Origin: Ornithinicoccus hortensis
GTDB taxonomy: Bacteria; Actinomycetota; Actinomycetes; Actinomycetales; Dermatophilaceae
NCBI RefSeq assembly: GCF_006716185.1
Contig: NZ_VFOP01000001.1
Span: 3,224,001 to 3,288,000, forward strand
Reading direction: 5' to 3'
DNA length: 64,000 nucleotides
Position numbers and translations under genes: made by a program. Each line of letters starts with the position of its first letter. Position 1 is the stretch's first letter. The notes below the pieces were generated by a model. It made no database searches. It was not told the DNA's origin and saw nothing but the letters and a program-made list of their open reading frames with translations. Shown in pieces: positions 16,866 to 25,144 of this stretch.

Positions 16866-17304
16866 GTCCACGCCCGAGGGGCGGGCGCAGGCAGTCGTCC
16901 TGCGGTCCGTCCTGACCGGCCGGCCGGTGCCGGGGAGCGACTCCCCGTGCCGGCCGGCCGACCTGTCCCTGGCCACCGACCCGGACGGCACGGTGCGGGT
17001 GCTGGCGACGGACCTGTCGCCCGAAGCCGCCGATGTGGTCCGGTCCCCCGGGACGCGTGCCCGGCTGGTCCCGGCCAACGAGGTCTCCGCGCTCCGCGCC
17101 GCGCCAGGGGTGGCCGCGGTACTCCGCCTGCGACCGCCCGAGGTCCTGCCCGGCCCGGACCGGCTCCGTCGCGTCCGGATCGCCGTGGAGGTCTGCGCGG
17201 TTCGCGAGCACGGCCTGCTGCCCCTGGACTCCCTGCTGGTCGTGCTGCGCCAGGAGGACGACGGCTGGGTCCTCGACGGGCCCCCGACCGGCCTGGCCAC
17301 CTGA
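16858..17304 (+). CDS. Uncharacterised 148-residue protein, last gene of the matrixin cluster
   Basis: GTG start inside the end of the previous gene, so probably translationally coupled. It is an Arg/Pro/Val-rich soluble protein with segments VLRSVLTGRPVPG, VRVLATDLSPEAADVVRSPGTRARLVPANEVSALR and VEVCAVREHGLLPLDSLLVVLRQED. I do not recognise a family. The third-codon GC pattern and the tight overlap support it as real. It ends 27 bp before the convergent IclR gene. Confidence 0.6.
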   Translation: MTESTPEGRAQAVVLRSVLTGRPVPGSDSPCRPADLSLATDPDGTVRVLATDLSPEAADVVRSPGTRARLVPANEVSALRAAPGVAAVLRLRPPEVLPGPDRLRRVRIAVEVCAVREHGLLPLDSLLVVLRQEDDGWVLDGPPTGLAT

Positions 17305-17331
17305 GCGGCCCGGCGATCCGGCAGGGTCGGG

Positions 17332-18108
17332 TCAGCCGGCCCGGGGCTCGGTCCGCCCCAGCTTGCGCGAGATCCGTTCGGCGGCCTGCACGGTCAGCCG
17401 GGTGAGTTCGGGCACCCGGTCGGTCGACATACGGAAGCTGGGGCCGGCCACCGAGATCGTCGCCAGGATCTCTCCGCCCGCGTCCCGGACCGGGGCGGCG
17501 ACCGCGGACAGTCCCGCCTCGAGCTCCTCGTACTGCCAGGCGTGGCCGGAGCGGCGGATCTCCTCCAGCTGCCGGCGCAGCTCGGCCGGGTCGGTGACCG
17601 TGTGCTCGGTCGTGGCCTCCAGCTCTGCCCCGAGGACCCGGTCCACCTCCGCCTCGTCCAGGTGCGCCAGGAAGATCTTGCCGTTGGCGGTGTTGTGCAG
17701 CGTGGTGTGGCGGCCCAACCAGGTCACGGACAGGACGCTGTCGGAGAGGTTGACCTCGTCCACGTTGACCACCTCGCCGTCCTGGAGCAGCGAGAGGTTC
17801 ACCGTCTCCCCGGTGGTCCGGCTGAGCTCCTCGGCGACCGGCCGGGCCAGGGCGACCACGTCCAGGTCCTCGGTCACCGTCCGGGCCAGCCGGACCAGCC
17901 CCACCCCGAGGCCGTACTGCACGCCGTCGGCCTGCTGCTCCACGATGCCGCGGCGCTCGAGCGTGGCCAGCAGCCGCGACACGGTCGACTTGTGGATGTC
18001 CATCCGGCGCGCCAGCTCGGACACCCCGACGGCGCCGTCCCGCCCGAGGATCTCCAGGACGGTGACGGCGCGGTCCACCGACTGCACCAGCCCGGTCTCG
18101 TGTGCCAT
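17332..18108 (-). CDS. IclR-family transcriptional regulator
   Basis: 258 residues. A winged helix-turn-helix (about 8-70; GVSELARRMDIHKSTVSRLLATLERRGIV) is followed by an IclR effector domain with GRHTTLHNTANGKIFLA and SAVAAPVRDAGGEILATISVAGP. It lies downstream of and on the same strand as the one-carbon genes. It has its own -10 (TAGGGT) seven bases before the ATG, so it may be leaderless. It probably controls the DmdA-like operon from the inverted repeat at 22076-22113. Confidence 0.88.
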   Translation of the reverse strand: MAHETGLVQSVDRAVTVLEILGRDGAVGVSELARRMDIHKSTVSRLLATLERRGIVEQQADGVQYGLGVGLVRLARTVTEDLDVVALARPVAEELSRTTGETVNLSLLQDGEVVNVDEVNLSDSVLSVTWLGRHTTLHNTANGKIFLAHLDEAEVDRVLGAELEATTEHTVTDPAELRRQLEEIRRSGHAWQYEELEAGLSAVAAPVRDAGGEILATISVAGPSFRMSTDRVPELTRLTVQAAERISRKLGRTEPRAG

Positions 18109-18191
18109 GTCTCCGACCCTACGTTCCGTGGTGGCGGTGGCCGGCCCGACGCGCGGTCGGCCACCCGGTTGCGACGCCTCCGCTCCGGAGG

Positions 18192-19889
18192 TCAGTACAG
18201 CCCGACGACCTCGCCGTCGGCGTCGATGTCGACCTGCATGGCCGCGGGGTTGCGGCCCAGGCCGGGCATGGTGCGCATCTCCCCGCAGATCAGGTAGATG
18301 AACCCGGCCCCGACCGAGGCCCGGACCTCCCGGACCGGCAGCGTCCACCCGGTCGGGGCGCCCAGCAGCGAGGGGTCGGAGCTGATCGACAGGTGGGTCT
18401 TGGCGATGCAGACCGGCAGGTGGCCGAGGCCGAGCTCGGTGAACCGGTCCAGCTGCCGGGCCGCCGCCGGCGCGTACTCCACACCGCTGGCGCCGTAGAC
18501 CTGGGTGGCGATCGCCGACACCTTGTCGCGCAGGCTGGCCTCGTCGGGGTAGAGCATCTGGAAGCTCGAGGGTTCGTGCGCCGCCTCGGCCACCATGGCC
18601 GCCAGCTCGACGCCTCCCTTGCCGCCGTCGGCGACGTGGGTCGAGACGGCGACCCTGGCGCCCGCCGCCTCGGCGATCTGCCGGATGGCGTCGTGCTCGC
18701 TCGCGTGGTCGCCGGGGAAGGCGTTGATCGCCACGACCGGGGAGACCCCGTGGACCCGGATGTTTTCGATCTGCTTGACCAGGTTGGCGGCGCCGGCGTG
18801 CACGTCGTCGGGGTTCTCGGCGACCATCTCCGGCGGCAGCGGCTTGCCCGCGACGACGGTAAACCGGCCCGAGTGCGCCTTGAGCGCGCGCACCGTCGCC
18901 ACGATCACGGCGGCGTCCGGGGTGAGCCCGGAGGCCCGGCACTTGATGTTGAAGAAGCGCTCGGCCCCCATGTCGGCACCGAAACCCGCCTCGGTGAGCA
19001 GGAATTCGCCGCTGTGGATCCCGATCCGGTCCGCGACCACCGAGGAGTTGCCGGTCGCGATGTTGCCGAACGGGCCCGCGTGCACCAGGACCGGCGTGCC
19101 CTCCAGGGTCTGCATCAGGTTGGGCTTGATCGCCTGTTTGAGGATGACCGTCATGGCGCCGGCGGCCCGGAGGTCCTCGGCGGTGACCGGTTCCCCGTCG
19201 GGCGTGGACCCGACCACGATCCGTCCGAGCCGGGCGCGCATGTCCGGCAGCGAGTCGGCCAGGGCCAGCAGCGCCATCACCTCGGAGGCGGCGGTGATGT
19301 CGAAGCCGGTCTCCCGGACCACCCCGTCGGCCCGGCTGCCCAGCCCGATGACGATGTTGCGCAGTGCCCGGTCGTTGACGTCGATCACCCGGCGCCAGGT
19401 GACGCTGCGCGGGTCGAGCACCGGCTCGGCCCCGAAGTGCAGGTGGCTGTCGACCATCGCGGAGAGCTGGTTGTGGGCGGCGGTGACCGCGTGCATGTCG
19501 CCGGTCAGGTGCAGGTTGATCTGCTCCATCGGCACCACCTGGCTGTAGCCGCCGCCGGCCGCCCCGCCCTTGATGCCGAAGGTCGGCCCCATCGACGGCT
19601 GCCGGATCGCGACCGTGGCCCGGTGGCCCAGGTGGGCCATCGCCTGCCCGATGCCGACCGTCGTGGTCGTCTTTCCCTCCCCCAGCGGCGTGGGGGTGAT
19701 CGCGGAGACGACCACGTACTTGGCCTTCGGCCGGTCCGCCAGCTCGTCGATGGCGGCCAGGTCGATCTTGGCCGCGCCCCGCCCGTACGGTTCGAGCAGG
19801 TGCGGGCCGATCCCCATGTCGGCGGCGACGTCCGTCAGCGGACGCAGCACGGCGTCGCGGGCGATGGCCAGGTTGGACGGCATACTCAC
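18192..19889 (-). CDS. fhs: Formate--tetrahydrofolate ligase
   Basis: 565 residues, full length for the family. The nucleotide loop TPLGEGKTTTT (about 66-76) is followed by conserved FTHFS segments such as IRQPSMGPTFGIKGGAAGGGYSQV and INLHLTGDMHAV. It interconverts formate, ATP and THF with 10-formyl-THF. Running in reverse it can recover ATP from methyl groups oxidised on THF. The GTG start directly follows the MetF-like stop and has AAGGAG eight bases upstream; an ATG two codons in is the alternative. Same operon as the MetF-like and DmdA-like genes. Confidence 0.95.
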   Translation of the reverse strand: MSMPSNLAIARDAVLRPLTDVAADMGIGPHLLEPYGRGAAKIDLAAIDELADRPKAKYVVVSAITPTPLGEGKTTTTVGIGQAMAHLGHRATVAIRQPSMGPTFGIKGGAAGGGYSQVVPMEQINLHLTGDMHAVTAAHNQLSAMVDSHLHFGAEPVLDPRSVTWRRVIDVNDRALRNIVIGLGSRADGVVRETGFDITAASEVMALLALADSLPDMRARLGRIVVGSTPDGEPVTAEDLRAAGAMTVILKQAIKPNLMQTLEGTPVLVHAGPFGNIATGNSSVVADRIGIHSGEFLLTEAGFGADMGAERFFNIKCRASGLTPDAAVIVATVRALKAHSGRFTVVAGKPLPPEMVAENPDDVHAGAANLVKQIENIRVHGVSPVVAINAFPGDHASEHDAIRQIAEAAGARVAVSTHVADGGKGGVELAAMVAEAAHEPSSFQMLYPDEASLRDKVSAIATQVYGASGVEYAPAAARQLDRFTELGLGHLPVCIAKTHLSISSDPSLLGAPTGWTLPVREVRASVGAGFIYLICGEMRTMPGLGRNPAAMQVDIDADGEVVGLY

Positions 19890-20741
19890 TTATCCCTCTC
19901 CTTCCCCGGCCAGCAGGGCCTGCCGCCACTGCTCGGTCCGGGCGATCTCGTTGAACGTGAACAGGTGCCACCCGAGCACCCGCAGCGCGGGGTCCTCGAA
20001 GAGCGGGCGCAGCTCGGTGACCAGGTGGTCCGGGGTGTAGCCGGCGGCGGCGCGCACCGCGACCCCGGTCTGCCGCTTGAGGAAGCGCACCGAGTCGGCC
20101 AGGCCGATCCGGGTGGAGATCCGCAACAGCCGGGTGCGGTCCACCACCCCGGGTATGCCGAGGTGCACGGGCAGCATGATCCCCCGGTCCCGCACGGCCC
20201 GGACCCAGCCCACCACGGTGTCGGCGTCGTAGCAGATCTGGGAGACCAGGTAGGTCGCGTAGGGGGCCTTGTCCGCCATCGCCGAGACGGTCGCCTCGTC
20301 GGGGATGAAGGAGTGGCTCTCCGGGTAGCCGGTCACCCCGACCTCCAGGAAGGGGTGCCCGATCCGGTGCAGCTCCCGCAGCAGGTCGGCGGCGCCCTCG
20401 AAGGGACCGGCCGGGGTGGCGGCGTCTCCGGCGACCACGAAGACGTCGCGCACCCCGAGCCGGTCCAACTCCGCGACGACGCCGCGCAGCTGTGCGGTGT
20501 CCCGGACCATCCGGGCCGCCAGGTGCGGGACGGGACGGTGCCCGCGGCGGACCAGCTCGGTCACCACCGGCAGCGTCGCGTCCAGCCCGCGGGTGGGAGA
20601 GCAGGTGACCGGGACCGTGGCCCCGGGCGGCAGGTGGTCCAGCGCCTCCTCCAGGCCCCGCATCGGGACCATCTCGAAACGCGGGGACCGCAACGCGAGC
20701 AGCGCGGCATCCGGCACCGGCACAATCGGTTCCGCGCTCAC
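19890..20741 (-). CDS. Methylenetetrahydrofolate reductase-like protein
   Basis: 283 residues, MTHFR-fold TIM barrel. FEMVPM near the N-terminus corresponds to the FE motif of MetF. Further on are GVRDVFVVAGDAATPAGPF, VGVTGYPESHSF and YLVSQICYDADTVV, all recognisable MetF segments. The first part diverges from housekeeping MetF, so it is a catabolic paralogue. It is expected to oxidise 5-methyl-THF made by the neighbouring demethylase. The GTG start is chosen because GAAAGGAG lies seven bases upstream. Confidence 0.82.
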   Translation of the reverse strand: MSAEPIVPVPDAALLALRSPRFEMVPMRGLEEALDHLPPGATVPVTCSPTRGLDATLPVVTELVRRGHRPVPHLAARMVRDTAQLRGVVAELDRLGVRDVFVVAGDAATPAGPFEGAADLLRELHRIGHPFLEVGVTGYPESHSFIPDEATVSAMADKAPYATYLVSQICYDADTVVGWVRAVRDRGIMLPVHLGIPGVVDRTRLLRISTRIGLADSVRFLKRQTGVAVRAAAGYTPDHLVTELRPLFEDPALRVLGWHLFTFNEIARTEQWRQALLAGEGEG

Positions 20742-20783
20742 GGCCCGCTCCTTTCGCCCCTGCCCCATCCTCTCCCAGGCGGC

Positions 20784-22010
20784 TCAGCCGGCGACCTCGG
20801 CCCCGTCCCCGGCCGTGGCGACCGGGTCGACCGGCAGCCCCTTGGGCAGGTCCTTGCCCGGGTCGATGAACGGGGAGGTGGTGACCTGCGCCGAGGCGAC
20901 CCCGTGCGGGGTCCGCACCAGCAGGTCGGTGCCGAGCTCGGCATACGCCAGCGGCACCATGGCGAAGCCGATGTTGCGCTCCAACCGCGGCGAGTAGCAG
21001 GCGGAGGTGACCCGGCCGATCTCCTGGGCCTCGTCCAGCACCGGGAAGAAGTCGATCATCGCCCCGTCGTTGAACGAGCCGAGGCCCGGACCGTCGATGT
21101 GCAGGCCGACCAGCTTGCGGGAGATGCCTTCCTCCGCGACCTTCTTCAGCGCCTCCTTGCCGACGAAGTCCGCCTCCTGCTGCAGGTCGACCATCCAGGT
21201 CTGCTCGAAGCCGTAGCCGACCTCGAACGGGTTGGTGTCGTACCAGATGTCGTTGCCCCAGGACAGGATCCCGGCCTCGATCCGGCGGATGTGGCACGGG
21301 CCGATCACCTTCAGGTCGTGCGCCTGCCCGGCCTCCCATACGGCGTCCCACAACCGGCTCGCGTCGCGGCTGGCGTTGCGCAGGTAGATCTCGTAGCCCA
21401 TCTCGGCGGAGAAGCCGGTCCGGGAGACGACCACGTCCATGCCGTCCAGCTCGTACTCGCGCACGTAGTAGTAGGGGATGTCGTGGATCGAGTCGCCGAA
21501 CAGGTCGACCAGCACCCCGGTCGAGTTCGGTCCCTGGATCTGCATCGGGCCGACGTCCGGCTCGCTGATCTGCACATTCATCCCGTTGGCGTGGGCCAGG
21601 CCCTTGGCCCACAGCAGCACGTCGCTGTCCGCGAGGGAGAGCCAGAAGTGGTTCTCCCCGAGCCGCAGCAGCACCGGGTCGTTGATGATGCCGCCGTCGG
21701 GAGCGGTCACGAAGACGTACTTGGCCTGGCCGACCTTGCACTTGGTCAGGTCCCGGGAGACCAGCATGTTGGTGAAGTCGAAGGCGTCCGGGCCGGTGAT
21801 CTCGACCTGCCGTTCCACGCCGACGTCCCACAGGGTCACCGCGTTGAGCAGGTGCCAGTACTCGGCGACCGGGTCGCCGTAGTGCCGTGGGTGGTAGGTG
21901 TGGTTGTAGACGCTGTAGAGCGCGACGCCGTGCTCGCGGGAGGAGTAGAAGTAGGGCGACTTGCGGATCCGGGGGTACTGCAGGATGCCCGGGTTGGGGT
22001 TGACGGCCAT
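20784..22010 (-). CDS. DmdA-like tetrahydrofolate-dependent demethylase (GcvT family)
   Basis: 408 residues, GcvT fold. The N-terminal YSVYNHTY, WDVGVERQVEITGPDA, NDPVLLRL, HFWLSLADSD and EPDVGPMQIQGP segments are closer to dimethylsulfoniopropionate demethylase DmdA than to glycine-cleavage T protein. Such enzymes transfer a methyl group from a sulfonium, amine or methoxy donor to THF. The linked MetF-like and Fhs genes would carry the methyl to formate. No glycine-cleavage P or H gene is nearby. The substrate is undecided: DMSP, a methylated amine or a methoxy-aromatic are all possible. Confidence 0.75.
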   Translation of the reverse strand: MAVNPNPGILQYPRIRKSPYFYSSREHGVALYSVYNHTYHPRHYGDPVAEYWHLLNAVTLWDVGVERQVEITGPDAFDFTNMLVSRDLTKCKVGQAKYVFVTAPDGGIINDPVLLRLGENHFWLSLADSDVLLWAKGLAHANGMNVQISEPDVGPMQIQGPNSTGVLVDLFGDSIHDIPYYYVREYELDGMDVVVSRTGFSAEMGYEIYLRNASRDASRLWDAVWEAGQAHDLKVIGPCHIRRIEAGILSWGNDIWYDTNPFEVGYGFEQTWMVDLQQEADFVGKEALKKVAEEGISRKLVGLHIDGPGLGSFNDGAMIDFFPVLDEAQEIGRVTSACYSPRLERNIGFAMVPLAYAELGTDLLVRTPHGVASAQVTTSPFIDPGKDLPKGLPVDPVATAGDGAEVAG

Positions 22011-22075
22011 CGGAAACGGTCCTCTCTGATCGGGTGCGCCCGCTTGCTGCGCGAGGTGCTGCGCCGGCGCCCTGG

Positions 22076-22113
22076 TGTTGCGTTGTCAGCAACACTCCTC
22101 GCGATACGCAACA
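22076..22113. promoter_or_regulatory. Candidate IclR operator upstream of the demethylase operon
   Basis: TGTTGC (22076-22081) and GCAACA (22089-22094) form an inverted repeat with a 7-bp spacer. A third arm, CGCAACA (22107-22113), can also pair with TGTTGCG at 22076. It lies 66 bp before the start of the DmdA-like gene. The linked IclR regulator is the obvious candidate ligand; the pairing is inference. Confidence 0.5.
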
Positions 22114-22183
22114 GCATGCGCCGCCCGACCCCGCCCGGTCAAGAGGTGACACGCATCGGTCGACGCCCCGGCCGGAGACGACG

Positions 22184-22214
22184 AAACGGACCGGTCACGA
22201 TGACCGGTCCGTTT
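22184..22214 (-). terminator. Intrinsic terminator-like hairpin
   Basis: Perfect 14-bp stem with a 3-base loop (arms 22184-22197 and 22201-22214, core ACGGACCGGTCA), flanked by A/T-rich ends (AAA and TTT). It lies 16 bp past the stop of the Pro-rich antitoxin-like gene and could act on either strand. Confidence 0.75.
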
Positions 22215-22229
22215 CGTGGCGGGCTCAGC

Positions 22230-22820
22230 TCAGGCCTGATCGTCCTCCGGCAGCGGAGGGGGTGGCGGCGTCTGGCCGGGCGGCGGTGGGATCTGCCCCA
22301 GGGGCACCTCGCGGTCGCCCTCCTGCGGCTCGGCGTGCGGGGGCGGAGGGGGCGTCGCGCCCGACTCGGCACCGGGCGGAGGAGGCGGGGGCGTCGCGCC
22401 CGGTTCGGCCCCGGGAGGGGGCGGCGGCGGGGATGCTGCAGCCGGCCCTGCTCCGGGCGGGGGCGGTGGCGGGGTTGCGGCCGGGCCCGCTCCGGGCGGT
22501 GGCGGAGGCGGCGGCGTCGCGGCGGGCCCCGCTCCGGGTGGCGGAGGCGGTGGCGCGGTCGGCTCGCCACCCGCATCGGCGTCCGGGTGGCGGTGGGTCC
22601 GCTCCCCGCCGGTGTCGCCGGCGACCTTGTCCGCGGTGTTCCGGGCGGCGTCCTGGGCCTTGCCGATCTTGTCCGAGTACTTGCCCCCGGTCCGCTCGTT
22701 GACGGCCGCGCCGGTCTTCTCGATCGCGCGGTCGATCTTGTCTCCGTGCTTGTCGGCCAGCTCGGCGGCCTGCTCCCGGGCCTTCTCGGCAGCCTTCTTG
22801 ACGTTGTCCATGATGCCCAC
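22230..22820 (-). CDS. MT0933-type antitoxin-like protein with long polyproline repeat tail
   Basis: 196 residues. Residues 1-65 (MGIMDNVKKAAEK, DKIDRAIEKTG, ERTGGKYSDKIGKAQ) match the small MT0933/Rv0909 antitoxin family. The remainder is low-complexity: five PPPPPPGA(G/E)PxAT-type units and more Pro runs, ending PLPEDDQA. The usual family member stops at about 60-90 residues. No toxin gene adjoins it, so a true antitoxin role is doubtful. AGGAGG precedes the GTG. Single-gene unit ending in the hairpin at 22184-22214. Confidence 0.75.
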   Translation of the reverse strand: MGIMDNVKKAAEKAREQAAELADKHGDKIDRAIEKTGAAVNERTGGKYSDKIGKAQDAARNTADKVAGDTGGERTHRHPDADAGGEPTAPPPPPPGAGPAATPPPPPPPGAGPAATPPPPPPGAGPAAASPPPPPPGAEPGATPPPPPPGAESGATPPPPPHAEPQEGDREVPLGQIPPPPGQTPPPPPLPEDDQA

Positions 22821-22896
22821 GAGGTTCCTCCTGCGGTCGGTTGGACGGAGTGTTGCTCCTAGTCTGCAACGCCGCGGCCCGCACCGCAGTTCCGGG

Positions 22897-24567
22897 TCAG
22901 GACTCGGAGCCGGGGGCCGCGAGCGCCTGCTCCCGGGCGGCCGCGCTGCGCCGGACGTGGCTGCGCGCGTGCTCCAGCGCCGGCGGGAAGGTGTGGAACA
23001 GGTGGCGCCGGTCCCGGAGCGAGGAGATCACCCCGACCGAGCGCATCAGCGCCATCAGCCGGTTGGGGACGCCCTTGATCAGCACGGTGACCCCCTGCTT
23101 CTCCAGCGCCCGCACGATCTCGGCCAGCGTGTTGGCACCGGTGGCGTCGAGCGTGCGCAGTTGCGAGAACGCGAGGATGACGACCTCGACGTCGCCCTCG
23201 GCGCGGACCTCGCTGCGCACCCGCTCGGAGGCGCCGAAGAACATCGACCCGGTCAGCCGGTACACCGCGATCCGATCGTCGGCGGGGTCCGGGTCGCTGC
23301 TGATCTCCTCGCGGAAGACGCCGCTGGTGCGGGCCACCGCGCGGAGGGTGAACAGCGCCGCCACGACGATGCCGAACTGGACCGCCTCGATCAGGTCGAC
23401 CAGGACGGTCACCACCATGGTGAGCAGGAGGACGAAGGCGTCGGAGCGGGTGGCGCGCAGGATGGTGCGGATCTCGGCATACGGGATCATCCGTGCCGCC
23501 GTGAGCATCAGCACCGCCGCCAGCGCCGCCATCGGGATCCGGGAGACCGGGCCAGAGGCCAGGTAGATCACGCCGAGCAGGACCAGGGAGTGGGTGATCA
23601 CGGACAGCCGGGTGCGGGCACCCGCGCGGACGTTCACGGCGGTGCGGGCGATCGCCCCGGTGGCCGGGATCCCGCCGAACACCCCGGAGGCGACGCAGGC
23701 CATCCCCTGGCCGACCAGCTCGCGGTCCGGGTTGTAGCGGGCGTCGCCGGACAGGTCGACGGCGACCCGGGCGGACAGCAGTGACTCGATGGCCGACAGC
23801 GCGGCGACCGCCACCGCGGCGGTGAAGACGGTCTGCACCAGGGCCGTGTCGAAGACCGGCAGCGAGGGCATCGGCAGCGAGGAGGGGATCTCACCGATCC
23901 GGGCCAGCGGCAGGTCGAGGGCCTCGACCATCAGCGTGACCAGGACGATCGCCGCCAGGGACACCGGGAACTGGGCGTTCCACAGCGGGACCACCAGCAT
24001 CAGGGCGATGACGATGCCCACCGCCACCAGCGGCCACCCGACCGCGGACCAGTCCGCGTGCTGCACCGAGTGGAAGGCCGCCACCAGCGGCCGCGTGCCC
24101 ACGTCGTCGGCCGCCCCCAGGACGAGGGGTACCTGTTGCAGGAAGATGATCACGCCGATCCCCGCGGTGAACCCGGCGATGACCGGCCAGGGCACCAGCC
24201 CGATCAGCTGCCCGAGCCCCAGGACGCCGGTGACCATCAGCATCAGGCCGGCCAGGATCCCCACGAGCGCCAGCGCCGCGACCCCGTGGTCGCCGACGAT
24301 GGGCACCAGGACGACGGCCATCGCGCCGGTCGGGCCGGACACCTGCACGTTGGAGCCGCCGAAGACCGCCGCGACCAGCCCCGCGACGACGGCCGTGACC
24401 AGACCCGCCGCGGCACCGGCCCCGGAGCTGATGCCGAAGGCGAGCGCCAACGGCAGGGCCACGATCCCCACGGTCGCACCGGCCGCCAGGTCCGCGCGCC
24501 AGTGCAGGCGCATCTCGGCATACTCGCTCACGTCGGGCAGCAGCCCGCGTAGCGCCGGCACCCTCAT
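22897..24567 (-). CDS. SulP-family anion transporter with STAS domain
   Basis: 556 residues. About eleven to twelve membrane helices include the SulP signature NVQVSGPTGAMAVVLVPIV and ALSAIESLLSARVAVD. A C-terminal STAS domain (about 430-530) contains LRTLDATGANTLAEI. Substrates in the family are sulfate, bicarbonate or carboxylates; the sequence does not decide between them. The ATG overlaps the ArsR stop (ATGA), so the regulator and transporter are made together. Confidence 0.88.
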   Translation of the reverse strand: MRVPALRGLLPDVSEYAEMRLHWRADLAAGATVGIVALPLALAFGISSGAGAAAGLVTAVVAGLVAAVFGGSNVQVSGPTGAMAVVLVPIVGDHGVAALALVGILAGLMLMVTGVLGLGQLIGLVPWPVIAGFTAGIGVIIFLQQVPLVLGAADDVGTRPLVAAFHSVQHADWSAVGWPLVAVGIVIALMLVVPLWNAQFPVSLAAIVLVTLMVEALDLPLARIGEIPSSLPMPSLPVFDTALVQTVFTAAVAVAALSAIESLLSARVAVDLSGDARYNPDRELVGQGMACVASGVFGGIPATGAIARTAVNVRAGARTRLSVITHSLVLLGVIYLASGPVSRIPMAALAAVLMLTAARMIPYAEIRTILRATRSDAFVLLLTMVVTVLVDLIEAVQFGIVVAALFTLRAVARTSGVFREEISSDPDPADDRIAVYRLTGSMFFGASERVRSEVRAEGDVEVVILAFSQLRTLDATGANTLAEIVRALEKQGVTVLIKGVPNRLMALMRSVGVISSLRDRRHLFHTFPPALEHARSHVRRSAAAREQALAAPGSES

Positions 24568-24920
24568 CGGGCGTCCAGCAGCGCAGCCTGCGCCAACTGC
24601 TCCTGCTGCACCGTCAGCCGGTCGAGCAGGAAGGAGCGTGCGACCCGCAACAGGTCCGCGACCTGGGGGTGGGCCAGTTCGTAGGTGACCGCGTTGCCGG
24701 CCCGCGCCGAGGTCACCACGTGGTGCCGCTTGAGCACGCTCAGGTGCTGGGACAGCAGGGAGGCCTCGATGTCCAGGGCGCCGAGGATCTCGCTCACGGC
24801 GCAGGGGCCGTCGGCGTCCACCAGGATCTCCAGGACGCGGATGCGCGCGGGGTGCGCCAGCGCCTTGAAGAGGTTGGCCTTGATCTCATACAGGGGTGCG
24901 TCGGGGGCGGGGCTGCTCAC
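24564..24920 (-). CDS. ArsR-family winged-helix regulator of the SulP gene
   Basis: 118 residues from the GTG preceded by AAGG; a TTG eight codons earlier is the alternative. The helix-turn-helix reads ISEILGALDIEASLLSQHLSVLKRHHVV in the ArsR form (LAHPARIRVLEIL before it). The metal-binding CxC box of arsenic sensors is absent; the only cysteine is in GPCAVSE. It may therefore sense something other than a soft metal. Coupled to the SulP gene. Confidence 0.85.
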   Translation of the reverse strand: MSSPAPDAPLYEIKANLFKALAHPARIRVLEILVDADGPCAVSEILGALDIEASLLSQHLSVLKRHHVVTSARAGNAVTYELAHPQVADLLRVARSFLLDRLTVQQEQLAQAALLDAR

Positions 24921-24954
24921 GGGACCTTCATCGGGGACGGGCAAGGAGACGGGC

Positions 24955-24982
24955 GATTGATGACTTTAGCATTTCCTCAATC
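24955..24982 (-). promoter_or_regulatory. Inverted repeat, candidate ArsR operator
   Basis: GATTGA (24955-24960) and TCAATC (24977-24982) form 6-bp arms separated by 16 bp of unusually A/T-rich sequence, 35 bp before the ArsR start. Position and symmetry suit autoregulation. Confidence 0.45.
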
Positions 24983-25070
24983 GTAGTGCCAGGTGGCCTG
25001 TCCGAGGGCAGCGTGGCGCCGATCATGGGGCGATCCGGTGACGGCTCCCACGAGGACGCCCGTCTATCCA

Positions 25071-25130
25071 CCGACTGCACGTGTTGTGCACGCGAACGGG
25101 CGAAAAAGTGGCAACACCGCGTGCAGTCGG
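25071..25130 (-). terminator. Long interrupted inverted repeat after the sulfite-oxidase-like gene
   Basis: The left arm (25071-25086, CCGACTGCACGTGTTG) pairs with 25112-25130 except for a 3-base CGC bulge, giving 16 base pairs around a 25-base loop that contains AAAAA on the plus strand. It starts 15 bp past the stop of the upstream minus-strand gene. It may be a terminator or a regulatory hairpin. The arms also include the CACGTG E-box-like core. Confidence 0.5.
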
Positions 25131-25144
25131 CGCACCCTGGCCCG

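Noticed and set aside
1-17304. Prophage or contractile injection locus in the window
   Set aside because: No capsid, sheath, tube, baseplate, portal, terminase or integrase gene is present. Only the leaderless hydrolases hint at it.
20784-22010. Glycine-cleavage T protein (gcvT)
   Set aside because: No gcvH or gcvP is adjacent, and the N-terminal half follows the DmdA pattern more closely.
17332-22862. Very long open frames (over 1500 codons) spanning several genes on both strands
   Set aside because: They run antisense or out of phase to well-recognised genes (fhs, DmdA-like, IclR, SulP). High GC depletes stop codons in shadow frames; their translations are Arg/Gly/Pro-rich with no domains.
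24564-24920. Arsenic or metal-sensing ArsR
   Set aside because: The paired cysteine metal site is absent and the linked gene is an anion transporter, so metal sensing is not supported.
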